In this document: positions 9,621-18,443 of the stretch, in pieces
Layout of the letters: every line of letters starts with the position of its first letter
Numbering within the stretch: position 1 is the first letter of the stretch
From: Chara braunii
Lineage: Eukaryota; Streptophyta; Charophyceae; Charales; Characeae
Length of the DNA: 25,549 nucleotides
Assembly: GCA_003427395.1 (NCBI GenBank)
Contig: BFEA01000634.1
Coordinates: 637,082 to 662,630 of the forward strand
Direction: 5' to 3'
Made by a program: the position numbers and the translations under genes
Notes under the pieces: generated by a model
What the model saw: the letters and a program-made list of their open reading frames with translations, nothing else
Told to the model about the DNA's origin: nothing
Database searches by the model: none

Positions 9621-9741
9621 AAGTGATAATGTACATGCAACCGCCATCTAGTTAAAATTTAAGACTGATGGTTACTAGAGTTCTTAAGGGGTTCCCGAGG
9701 GTGCACTTTTATTTGTTAACATACAGCATTTGATCTCGGCA

Positions 9742-9790
9742 AGGACAGTGGCGGAGTGGTGGGCAGCATTGGGTAGGGAGTTTCAAGACG
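9742..9790 (+). repeat. Third, diverged partial copy of the inverted-repeat arm
   Basis: The core GGCGGAGTGGTGGGCAGCAT, followed by TGGGTAGGGAG, resembles CGGAGTGAAGTGGTGGGCAA, then CATTATGTAGAGA, at 10280-10312 in the same orientation. It suggests repeated insertion or duplication of one short element in this AT-rich tract. Confidence 0.45.
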
Positions 9791-10244
9791 AAAAGTTCAA
9801 TTACTGAAGTCGGATACATCCTTACTAAACTGGCACACATTCAGACAGTCAGTACGAACGTAGCATATCGAAGGTTTCCCCTTGTGAGGGACGCATATGA
9901 GTGACCTGAAAAAGGTCTTCGTTGAGGCTTTAAAGGGTGCATGGGAGTGAAAAGAATAGCTCATTTTTTAAGTTTAATTGAATACAAGCAGGATAAGTAG
10001 GATACATCCGAATCACATGTTTCGATATCCATAATACGCAAGTTGGCTAGTTTTATAGTAAAACTGGGATATATCTGAATCAAATATTTCATTATTCGGA
10101 TGGAGAAAATCCGTTATGTTATAAACTGTGCGTCATTCATTAAATATCCTTCACTCAATCAAAAGGTTGAACTTATGATCATAGCCCGAATCACCCTCCG
10201 AGGAAAAATTAACCAATATGTTATCATTCCAAGAACAATTATAG

Positions 10245-10322
10245 CTTACCAGACATTTCTTAAAACAAAAGGGCATCGGACGGAGTGAAGTGGTGGGCAA
10301 CATTATGTAGAGATGTTATCAT
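10245..10322. repeat. Right arm of the roughly 70-80-bp inverted repeat
   Basis: This is the partner of 9543-9620. Just outside it, GGTTCGACCTC at 10336-10346 fits the RNA polymerase III B-box consensus, and TGGTGGGCA inside the arm loosely resembles an A-box. No tRNA cloverleaf folds around them, so a tRNA-derived SINE origin is only a possibility. Confidence 0.75.
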
Positions 10323-10627
10323 TTGCCGCTTGCCGGGTTCGACCTCGCAACCATGAGTAGAAAACAATGTACTATTTTAATGAATAACATGTTACTGTTA
10401 GGAGATGTCGATTGTATTATCAACAGACGGTGGGATTATGTATCCCGCCATTTAGGGCAGGGAGCCGTAAGACTCCCTTTTGTCATTGGTTCTTAGTTGC
10501 TTTAGGGGTCCCGTGTAGAATGGAGGGAGAGGGAATACGGTGTACTATACTAACCTCGTTTTTCTGGTGTAGAATACTATTCGCTTTTGCCTCGCCTACA
10601 GCGAGTCTCACGGCTACTCCTAATTGA
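10323..10627. other. Noncoding interval with two short hairpins
   Basis: Stem GGTGGGAT / ATCCCGCC (one mismatch) lies near 10429-10449, and GGGAG / CTCCC near 10460-10480. Otherwise there are no ORFs or recognisable repeats. It separates the AT-rich inverted-repeat tract from the GC-richer integrase remnant. Confidence 0.45.
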
Positions 10628-11317
10628 ATGCATACGGGGAAACCCGTAGCAGCCAGAACCGTGTTCACGAGACACCTTAAAAGTGTTGAGGAATCTGGTC
10701 ATACACGGTATCGCTGTGCGGAATACCGCGCCCCATATGTCACAATCCAACGACTGGTAGAAAATGCAAATAGGGTGATAAAGACAGCGCTACGATGAAA
10801 CGTCGCGACACGGGATCCGAGGCCCTGGCCCGATAGCGTCGACCACATCCTGGCGGTCCACCGCGGAACGCCCCACGAATCGATGGGCCTGAGCCCCTTC
10901 CAATTAAGGACTAATAGCGTCGCTTGCATTTCGATACTTAGCCTCCCTGACGAGTCAACGCTGAACCGACGGCCCACAAGGGCCACGGTTCGGGACAAGG
11001 CCAAGCGACACTTAGAGGTAATGGAACGGTCCCTCCCCAGGCTAGCCCGAAAGCGCCAGAAAATGACCGAGTTGGCCCACGGTCGACAAGTCCGAAGCTA
11101 CGAGGCCCGGAACAGGAACGCAGGTCCACGGCCCCAGTACAAATTGGGGGACATCGTGCAGGTGAGGAAATGTGCTCGTCAGGGCAAGCTAGCGCCACGA
11201 TTCTTCGGGAGATTCCTCATGATTGAGCTCGGACCGAACGGCGTGAACACCGTGCGGCTTGCGCCTGAGGTCTCTGGCAGCCGATCGGCTCGACCGATCA
11301 CCTGCCACGTGTCCTAG
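10628..11317 (+). pseudogene. Integrase C-terminal remnant of a second gypsy-like retroelement
   Basis: Frame 2 is open from 10628 to TAG 11315-11317, interrupted once by TGA at 10796-10798 (CGA CGA-type context; one C-to-T change from Arg). The end of a DDE integrase core is recognisable: LVENANRVIKTALR, then DPRPWPDSVDHILAVHRGTPHE and MGLSPFQL. A Lys/Arg-rich helix follows, then an SH3-like C-terminal domain (YKLGDIVQVRK, LAPRFFGRFLMIELGPNG). The catalytic residues and everything upstream (RT, RNase H) are absent. The sequence is clearly different from the 1-5423 element, and no chromodomain follows. This is a 5'-truncated relic. Confidence 0.8.
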
Positions 11318-11457
11318 CTACGTCCCCTTCCTTCTTCCCCATCTCCACCTTCATCCATCTCCTCCTCCGCTGCAGAAGAGGACGACGACTACTTATCGCC
11401 TGTCTATCCTTCTTCATCTCGTTCTCTCTCAGGTACCCCGTCCCCGCCACCATCGCC

Positions 11458-12949
11458 ATGAGCTTTGCAACGGAGCAAGTGATCGTAAGTGGCTACTTAC
11501 TCCGAGGGGGCAAATCAGTGTCATCTGGCAAGTGCAACGGCCCCATCTCTGCGCTGATCTCCTGCGGTTCGCAGCCTTCTTCAGCACGGCGGCAATCCAC
11601 GCGGAGGCGGAGATCCGATTCACGGAGTCAGCAACTACTCGCGTTCTGGCCGAGATCTCGGCCTTTCGACGACTGTCCCCTCCCGGGACCAGCCACGTCA
11701 CGTCGTCATCGTCTTCAAGGGGGACATCAGAGCGATTCCCTCGGCGATTCATCCCAACATCTATCGGGCTCTGCGCAGCTGGGCCGAGGAAGTGCGCACT
11801 GCGTGGATGGCACTCCTTGCTCATCGGGGAGATACCGTCTTGCCAGCGCACGACACCGACTTTCAGCTCCGCTCATCCCGAAGGTCGCCGACGATCGTAC
11901 TTCCGGAGCTTCGTCCTTTCGCGCCGCCCGAATGAGTCGTCGCCGCCTCTCCTACTTCGGCTTCCCTCCAGTATCCCCACTCTTTGGCAGTCTGCGCGGG
12001 CCCCTACTCTCTCCTATCGTATTAAGGAGACCAGCGCGCCTCTATTGGACGAAGAGAAGTGGGACGCGTGGTGGGAGGACTACATTGAGCTCGTTTTCTG
12101 CTTGTTGGGGATAGAGTTCCGCTGGTCAGAATCGGCACCATTCGGAGAAGGACCAGAGCACCCCGAGGACAGCGTGGAGCTCCTAATCATCCAGGCCTGG
12201 AAGACGGCAGAGGAAGGCGATTTGCTGGTAATCGTATTTGGAAAGCTGGAGGAGGGAAATCTCGCCTTGATTACGAGCGAGCTGTTGGTGTTCCTGACCC
12301 AGCTGGTGGATGATCTGCACCCGGACATCCTGTCGCGGCGCGACGAGCAGCCCGGCACCCATGTGCTGTCTCGGACGCTCGAGCCGCACTAAGTCTTGGT
12401 GTGGTCCACGTGTACGGAGATCGACGGGGACAACTGTCTCTATCCCTCCCAGGCGCTTTACTTGGAAATCGACGTCACTGATCTCACGTTTTGGGACCCG
12501 ATCACGCGGAGAAGCGCGGCACAAACGAGGAGATAGGAGAAGCGGAGGAAGAAGAAGAAGAAGAAGAGGAGCTATCGAGTGAGGGGCGGGACGATCCCGA
12601 CAACGTCCCGGAGAGAGAAGCGAGGATAGCAGGAGGATCGAGCCAGCAGCGCGAAGAGAACGAAGAGAAGGAAGAGTAGAAGGAGCGAAAGCGACAGGAA
12701 AACGCAGAGGGAAAGCGACCCGTGAAGGAGGGAACTCCTATCGATCCATCGATAGGAGATCCGTGGCGTGATCCAGAGCCGCCAGAGGAAGAAAACGATG
12801 GAACCGCCAAAGAGGGATCGCAACGGCGAAGAAGAAGAAGAAGCGAATCGCCGGCTTCATCCGGCTCCACACCCTGGCCTTCCGTTCGTCTACGTCAAGA
12901 TCTCGGTGTTCGGGCTTCATCCCCGGTCGTTCTCTCACCGACCCCGTGA
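11458..12949 (+). pseudogene. Frameshifted ORF downstream of the integrase remnant, possibly gag-like or an extra 3' ORF
   Basis: The stretch looks protein-coding in successive frames. Frame 1 from ATG 11458 (MSFATEQVIVSGYLL, about to 11560); frame 2 about 11660-11934 (VVIVFKGDIRAIP, RALRSWAEEVRTAWMALL; ends TGA 11933-11935); frame 3 about 12030-12535 (KWDAWWEDYIELVFCLLGI, LIIQAWKTAEEGDLL; TAA at 12390). Frame 2 resumes at about 12491-12949, with a poly-Glu tract near 12545-12572, a stop at 12677 and an Arg-rich segment near 12830. A helical acidic domain followed by acidic and basic low-complexity linkers is reminiscent of retroelement gag proteins, but I do not recognise it. The pyrimidine tract and TCTCTCTCAG before 11458 could be a splice acceptor. 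Confidence 0.4.
12735..12758. repeat. Perfect palindrome with 11-bp arms and 2-nt spacer
   Basis: CTCCTATCGAT (12735-12745), CC, ATCGATAGGAG (12748-12758). It lies inside the low-complexity part of the frameshifted ORF, where it also encodes a Pro-Ile-Asp-Pro-Ser-Ile-Gly segment, so it may be coincidental to coding sequence. Confidence 0.85.
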
Positions 12950-13626
12950 CAACCTCTTGCTTACCCGCCTCCCTCGTAGACCTCCGTTCCCCGATGGATG
13001 GTGTCCTTTCCCCCACAACCTTTTCTACCATCTCTACGCTGTCGGCCTTCCAGTCTCGGTCTTTCCGCATGCCACCACCCGCTCTGTAGTCGATTCCTTC
13101 CTCCTTCATGTGCTAATGTTTAGCGCAGACTGGCGGGAATATAACCACGTAGAAATATACTGTGTTATATCTGGAACTATCCCCGCCAGCGAAGACTACG
13201 AGGATTTTCGCACCGCCTTGCGTCGAACCGTTTCTACCATCTACCCCGACCACACTGTCGCTTTCCGCCATCCTCATGAAGACCCTTGCTTTCCCTGCAT
13301 CCATCACTCCTTCCACTACGCTACCCTTCCCGCCTTCGCCTGCCCCGCCATCAATTAGTTCATGCCCCCTCTCCCCCTGAACCACCCGCCATCACCACCA
13401 TCGATAATCCGGTTGCCCTTCCCCGGGAACGTCTGATTTAGAATGCCTACCCTCCTTTTCTCGCTGATGCATGTTTGATTGACACGTGTCACAGTGACGA
13501 CATGTGTGATCCCCTCCTTAGATTGCCAATGGTCCTTCCCGAGGAATTAGTAGTTAGAGCTGTGTTTGCCACACTGGATGACTTCCACACTCATTCACAC
13601 GGTAAGTGGCACAAAGGGAACTGCTC

Positions 13627-13659
13627 CATGTGTCGATCGATTAGAGAGATCGACACGTG
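13627..13659. repeat. Hairpin with 9-bp perfect arms, extendable to 12 bp
   Basis: GTGTCGATC (13630-13638) pairs with GATCGACAC (13648-13656) around a 9-nt loop. Outer bases C27-G59 and A28-T58, with a T-G wobble, extend the stem to 12. It sits within the Cys/His-rich reading frame. Confidence 0.8.
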
Positions 13660-13702
13660 TCAACAAGCAAGCAGATGCTTGCTAATATTGGAACCCCCTG
13701 GG

Positions 13703-13718
13703 CGTCACATATGTGACG
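13703..13718. repeat. Perfect 16-bp palindrome CGTCACATATGTGACG
   Basis: An uninterrupted palindrome with no spacer. The TGACG/CGTCA halves resemble bZIP (as-1/CRE-like) half-sites, so a dimeric transcription-factor site is possible, but no gene start is nearby to support this. Confidence 0.85.
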
Positions 13719-13771
13719 AACCACTTTCTGCGGTGCGCGATTTTCTGCGTGATTGCAATGCGGGGTCCTAA

Positions 13772-14777
13772 GCTGGGAAGGTTGGGTCAATTACGGGAAA
13801 TCGGGATCGGTGGGAAATTGCATCGTTGTCCTTGCTTCTTCGTCTTTTTGCGTCGTTTCTCTTCGGATGGCTGGGTTCGGAGTTGGGCGTGTCCCGGGAC
13901 GACCAGTTGATTGGTCGGCTGAATGGCTGGCGCGTTGTCATGCGCGTGATTAATAAATGTTGGCGTCGCTTCTTTTGTTTCGGCTTTCGGATTCTTGGGC
14001 GCGGACATTGCGCGGGAATTTTGCTTCGTGCTTTTCGAATTTTCTTTTGAATTTTATTTTCGAATTTCCTTTTGGATTTTGTCGAGCTTCTACGGCTCTC
14101 GGGACTTCAAATTTTCTTTTCGGAATTTGTGTTTTATCTCTTTTTGCATTAAATAGGAACTTAGGAATTTAGGAAATTGGAATTTCTTTTTGTGTGCGCT
14201 GTTTTTCGCTTCCGCGCTTCTTTTTGCGGCTGAGCCGGAGTTCTGATTAGCGGCGCCCTTAATCTTGTGTGTAACTATAATTTTGGCGGGCGCCATTGTA
14301 ACTGTATCTTTCTTCTTGAACTTCGCCCTTCCTGCCCTTCTTCTCTTTCTTTTTGCTGCGTCTTGGTAGCCGCGGTCTGCATGATCGGATCGATGCGTGG
14401 AGAGTGGCGATGTCCCCCACGCCGCGATCTGGCCATGCAGACGTAGGCAATCCCTCCCTCTTCTCTCCTCCCAAGTCCTTGTAATTCCGTGTGCTTCGCG
14501 CATGCATGCACGGTATAGATTCTGGCTGCGCGGTTAGTTAGCTCTCTTAACCAGCTGTTGGAAGCTCGGGGTAGCGCGATCAGTGAGGGTCGGCTCACGA
14601 GCGAAGTAAGAGGTGAGTTGAAGTGCAAGTCGGGCGACCCGACGGGCTGGTGCCAAACGCGCGGGGTTGACGCGGGCCACGACGGACTGTGGGCGCCGGC
14701 GAACCTGACGGGTGCGGGAGGACTAAGCGGGGTGACTACTTCGTGGGTTGGTGCACGACGACCGACTGTCCGCATCG

Positions 14778-14847
<70 letters not shown>

Positions 14848-15516
14848 GAGGGAGATGAGGTTGATGGACGTGGATTTACAGATTTCTTTGTCTCCCTCTT
14901 TGCCTTTGTACATACATTTTGATCTCGGCTCAGGGCGATTCACCCGTTTTTTTTTGTTTTTAGAATCTTGGTGAGATTTTCTCTGCAAGACTCGTTTTTG
15001 TGATTTCAATCTCGGATGTTGTGTGTGAACGAATGAATGGATGTTATGACTGTTTGCTTTTCCTTATGCCTGATCTTTGCCTTTGCTTGTCGTTTTGATC
15101 CCCTCGTGAACATAGTAGGAAAGTTCGCGTCATCTTGTCCTTTTGGATCTGCTGTTGTTACTGCGAATGCGTAATGGCACCTTGCATATTCAGAAAGGAT
15201 TGCATACGAATCATGGGATGATTAGATGATCGGGTAGCTGCTTTCCCATAAACCAGGGAACGCCTCGCGGGGGCGCACGTAAGTGCGATCTGATCGGCGC
15301 ACTTACACGTGTCCACGCGCGTCGATTGGCAACCACCTGAAAGGACTAACGATAGCGGGGATGTTGATTGATTGGGTGCGTTCGGCGTTTGTAACAAAGC
15401 GATCATCCCGTGTGAACACTTGTAAGCGAGCTACCGTTCACGCAGTCTACGCGTACTCACACGTGGTGATCGCAATCATCGAATAACAGGACGGGCACGG
15501 AAATTCTGAACACTGA
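13772..15516. other. Noncoding interval with (AG)n microsatellite and a hairpin
   Basis: The first 500 bases are TTTT/GAATTT-rich and carry no credible ORF. A pure (AG)n microsatellite of about 31 repeats spans 14783-14844. A hairpin at 15276-15311 pairs CACG and TAAGTGCG with CGCACTTA and CGTG, with a 2-nt bulge. The long minus-strand ORF here is open only because a dinucleotide repeat cannot encode a stop in that frame. Nothing else is recognised. Confidence 0.6.
14783..14844 (+). repeat. (AG)n microsatellite, about 31 units
   Basis: An uninterrupted AG dinucleotide array, followed by degenerate GGAAGAGGGAGA. Homopurine tracts of this length can form triplex (H-DNA) and are prone to assembly length error. 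Confidence 0.97.
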
Positions 15517-15539
15517 GCTGGGAAATTCCCCAGCCAGGT

Positions 15540-16300
15540 AGCCCCGCACTAAGGAATTTCGCGGCCTCGCAATGACAAGATGACGAACTCAAGGGACTCA
15601 GATTCGTCGTGGGACCCGGAATACTTCACCCCTTGGATAGAAGAGTGTCTCCGACAGAGGTTTCCCTGCCTAACCGAGAATCGACTGTGTCTTAGCGAGT
15701 TCCACTGTGCCACAACCAGCGATCCACGGTGCTCTGATTTTCCCACTTCAGACCACACCCACTACTTTATTTCCCCCGGTTTTGTCGTTATCTTCACTAA
15801 CTTCCCTCCCTTCCGTCTTCTTCTCCCGTATCATCAACTCAGGGTCGTCCCGTGGAATGCCATAGCTCCGTACTGGCCCCCACGCCCTACGGAAATTGTC
15901 GGCGACGCGGCAACCAGACAACCCCGGGAACGCGAGGGCCTAACCCGAACGTACAACGACCTACGCCATGTGGCAACATCCAACGGCCTGACTCATCAGA
16001 ACCACACCCACCCCGGATGGACCTTTCGACGAACCGCCGTCATCAAAACAGACGGATCGAACGACCTTGAATGACCCGCGCATGGCATCCGCCTTATGAC
16101 CGGAAACGGTCCGCCCTCTCAACCAAATTGCACCCGTTGCCCCCGAAAAACTCTTCCATAGGAAATTTCAGTTCTGACCTGGGACTCCACCCCCACTTTC
16201 CCAAAAATCCTTGGCACACCCCTTTTCGCACTTCCAGGCCCACATCCCACTCCGATTAGGAAGTCACGTTGGGCGTGAGGTTGGGCGTCACATGTGCTGG
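15540..16300 (+). repeat. Copy A of an uncharacterised dispersed repeat containing an ORF
   Basis: Copy A pairs with copy B at 18444-19200 in the same orientation. Similarity is at protein level in the ORF and at nucleotide level in the last roughly 150 bp. There both carry ATTTCAGTTC, then CCAAAAATCCTTGGCACACC, then GCGTGAGGTTGG and GCGTCACA. Here the tail runs from about 16158 to 16296. No terminal inverted repeats or A-tail are seen. A near-palindrome GCTGGGAAATTCCCCAGC at 15517-15534 lies just outside its 5' side. Confidence 0.65.
15580..16074 (+). CDS. Unrecognised ORF (164 residues), intact member of the twin family
   Basis: Open from ATG 15580 to the stop at 16072-16074. The best conserved part is PGFVVIFTNFPP, then RLLLPYHQL and VVPWNAIAPYWP (about residues 66-101). 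Over 35 aligned positions it matches copy B at 20, and 13 of those 20 conserved residues use different synonymous codons. That is the pattern of a protein under constraint, not random drift. A Cys/His-containing segment precedes it and a charged Arg-rich tail follows. It has no signal peptide; the hydrophobic part is too proline-rich for a standard membrane helix. I do not recognise the family. It could be a retroelement or transposon accessory protein, given its repeat setting. Confidence 0.5.
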   Translation: MTNSRDSDSSWDPEYFTPWIEECLRQRFPCLTENRLCLSEFHCATTSDPRCSDFPTSDHTHYFISPGFVVIFTNFPPFRLLLPYHQLRVVPWNAIAPYWPPRPTEIVGDAATRQPREREGLTRTYNDLRHVATSNGLTHQNHTHPGWTFRRTAVIKTDGSNDLE

Positions 16301-18443
16301 GTATTAAAGACCCGAATGCCAGGTAAACGCTCTCCTATCGAGGTGGGTAATTAAATTACTACTGGAGGAGTCTGCCCACCCATGGGTAGATCTAGCAGTA
16401 GGTACTCTCATGAGAGAATGGAACCTGTCGCGGAGAAAAGACGTCATGGTGGGTCTCCTCACCCCGTCCATGCTTAAGGGGCCTTTCAAATCGGGTGTCT
16501 GGAAGGACATCCTCCTAGCATGTGATGTACTAGCTTCCGGACCTGCGCCAGCTTCCGGACCCCTTCTGTTTCCTTGTGTTCCTTGCATCCGAACCCCGAG
16601 AACCCCCCCCCCCCCCCCCGCCCCCCCCTCCTTTTTTTTGGGCCCAATTAAAGGCACGTCGTTAGAATCTGTCAATTCTTTGTGATGATTTCTTTTCTCG
16701 AAAATGCATGGGAATTTCGCGCGCCTCAGTGAGCGCGCATGGAATTTGGCTCGGCAGTTAGGACTCCCGGAATTAATGGAATGTCGCGCGTCCTTCCGCA
16801 CGCTTGCTCTCGGCCTCGACTTTGAAGGATCTGGGAATTCTTGTAGGAATATGGATGGACGAAAGACTTTCTTTTTTCCCGTGCCTGTTTTGCGCGCGGA
16901 TATGGTATTATCAATTTTTGAATTAGCGTAGGATTGAGAAAAACTGCAACTGTCTTGGTGCCCATTTCCCTTTTGCCGATCGGCACCATGCAAACAAGCT
17001 CCCTCCTCCTTCCTCCCCCGCGCTCCTCCCACGCCTCTCTTCGCGCGCACATGCTTTCTCGCTCCCTCCCCCCGTAACTGCTTTTCCCTCCCCTTCTCAC
17101 CGCACGCCCTTTTTCCTTCTTGATCATCTGAATCTTGGACCGGTTTCGTGCTATCCTTCGCGCTTCTCTTCTTCCCGCTCTAAGATCCGCGCTGGAAACC
17201 CAATCGATCCTCTCTCCCCGTCTAGCTAAGGAGCAGCGTCATGTAAGTTCTTACTACACGACGATTCTTATTGGCTGAGGTCGAGTTAGGGGGATCAACA
17301 TGGCTTTCGACGGGCGATCACTCTCAAGTTCCCTTCTACCCTCCTCTACCTCACTCCTCGCCCTTCTCCTCATCTCTCTCCCCTCTCGCAGCTATAAATT
17401 CTGCCGGCGCCCCCGCAAAACTCTCTCTCAACTCGTCGGCCAGCTTCCGGGAAGCAGTGGCTAGATGATGTGTATGATGCGAGTCAGAAAGTCCTGACGA
17501 GTCGACTATAGATTGGCGAACGGTGTGCTGGATCGCCACGACGAAATGTGGGATCTAGGCAAGCTGCGTCGAGACTAAATCGGCGGGGTGACGATCGCAG
17601 GTGTGGAAGATGACATGCGACGGCCAGGATCGTCGGTGTCGGCACGTGGATAAGTGATCTGAGTTGAGCGTACGACTGGCCCGGGGGCGTGTTGGAATTT
17701 GGTGGCGAGTGCGCCCTCCTTGTTGCGAATCCATTCTTTGGTGTGAACTTGCGTGGGTAAAAGACGGATCTTAATTTCCCTTCTCGCTTTGTGGTGTAAC
17801 TCTCTCCTCGGATCTTGATATATCTGCCTGTCTTTGTCTCAACTCTTCTTTCCTTCTCTCCCCTACGCTGACGTAAATAATTCTGCATGAGAAACTCGAT
17901 TGATGGCATGTGATGGAATGAGTATGGTGTCGGTGCTCGAACTGTGTGTGCAAACCGAGCTCCCTCCAGAACTCTTCCATTAGTTTCCTGGGCAATCCCC
18001 GATTTCATGGATTTGTCTTGTGAATGGTGGATGCGCGTGCGACATCCGTTCGGATTTTTTTTGCCCTTAACGCAACTCTGTTGGGGTCTTGCATGATTGC
18101 CATTTTCACACCTTCCACAGTGAATGCATGTATGGGGATGGAACGAACAATGCGCGAACCCGATCTTAATTAGTATTTCGCCGGAACGAATCGGTGTTAG
18201 GGGCAATGTTGTTGGGATTTTATCTGGGAACGCCCGAGTATTTTTGATCTGTGATTATCGAGAAAACCCCAGAATAGTAAAAAGACTTCGAAACCACATG
18301 CGATCTGAGTACGAAACAGCGGTTGTGTCTCGTTACCCTTGAGCTTGCTCTCTTCCTCCCCCTCTCTCTCTCGCCGGTCTTTTGATGGGGTCGATAAGCT
18401 TGCCTCCATGCGACGAATGGTTGAAGCGATCCTGATATTTTGC
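16301..18443. other. Long noncoding interval; palindrome cluster, poly-C run and one TATA-like box
   Basis: No credible ORF: the long minus-strand frames lack domains and cross low-complexity runs. Items seen are palindromes GTAATTAAATTAC (16347-16359), ACCCATGGGT (16378-16387) and CTCTCATGAGAG (16405-16416). There is a C17 run at 16603-16619 followed by G and C8. The stem-forming GCGCGCCTCAGTGAGCGCGC lies near 16717-16736. A TATAAAT at 17393-17399 lies downstream of a CT-rich tract, as in plant promoters, but no confirmed gene follows it. The remainder is featureless to me. Confidence 0.5.
17393..17399 (+). promoter_or_regulatory. TATA-like box after a CT-rich tract
   Basis: TATAAAT is preceded by about 60 bases of CTCCTC/TCTC-rich sequence, a context common in plant core promoters. 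No supported ORF begins within the next 300 bases on the + strand, so this is a weak call. Confidence 0.2.

Larger units (their letters stand above)
9487..10015. repeat. Perfect 19-bp inverted repeats bounding 529 bp (MITE-like candidate)
   Basis: The left end TGATTCGGATGTATCCTAC (9487-9505) is the exact reverse complement of GTAGGATACATCCGAATCA (9997-10015). No ORF is present between them. No convincing target-site duplication is visible: the left flank ends CAGTTT and the right flank begins CATGTT. It could be a small nonautonomous DNA transposon or simply two members of the local motif cluster in opposite orientation. Confidence 0.5.
8719..10076. repeat. Cluster of GGATACATCC-type near-palindromic motifs
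   Basis: Exact or near-exact members are the 12-bp palindrome CGGATGCATCCG (8719-8730), GGATACATCT (9105-9114), GGATGTATCC (9493-9502), GGATACATCC (9812-9821 and 10000-10009) and GGATATATCT (10067-10076). Several carry an adjoining GAATC or GATTC, in either orientation. Six occurrences in under 1.4 kb is far more than expected for a 10-base word. The role is unknown. Confidence 0.7.
12950..13771 (+). pseudogene. Decayed reading frame with Cys/His-rich C-terminal part
   Basis: Frame 3 is open to TAG 13356-13358 with a protein-like stretch (FPHNLFYHLYAVGLPVSVF, FSADWREYNHVEIYC, YEDFRTALRRTVSTIYPDH). The frame then appears to move to frame 2, which runs with one TAG at 13439 through to the stop at 13769-13771. 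The last part has a Cys/His pattern (HGKWHKGNC, SMC, DTC, RC, HIC) that could bind metal, but it matches no motif I can name. No domain is recognised. It may be the distal part of the same retroelement ORF as 11458-12949 or an independent gene relic. Confidence 0.3.

Noticed and set aside
10336-10346. tRNA gene suggested by a B-box match GGTTCGACCTC
   Set aside because: No cloverleaf can be folded around it and the acceptor and T stems do not pair.
11429-11851. Minus-strand ORF opposite the frameshifted gag-like region
   Set aside because: It is the antisense shadow of the + strand frames, which have the more protein-like composition.
12502-12870. Minus-strand Ser-rich ORF
   Set aside because: The serine run is the antisense of the poly-Glu GAA/GAG tract of the + strand relic.
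14275-15009. 244-codon minus-strand ORF
   Set aside because: It is open because it crosses the (AG)n repeat, read as alternating Ser-Leu; no domain and no support outside it.
16304-17050. 248-codon minus-strand ORF
   Set aside because: It crosses the poly-C/poly-G run and low-complexity sequence and shows no domain or conserved copy.
17484-18206. 240-codon minus-strand ORF
   Set aside because: Composition is unlike a protein core, with no recognisable motif, no intron signals and no repeat copy.
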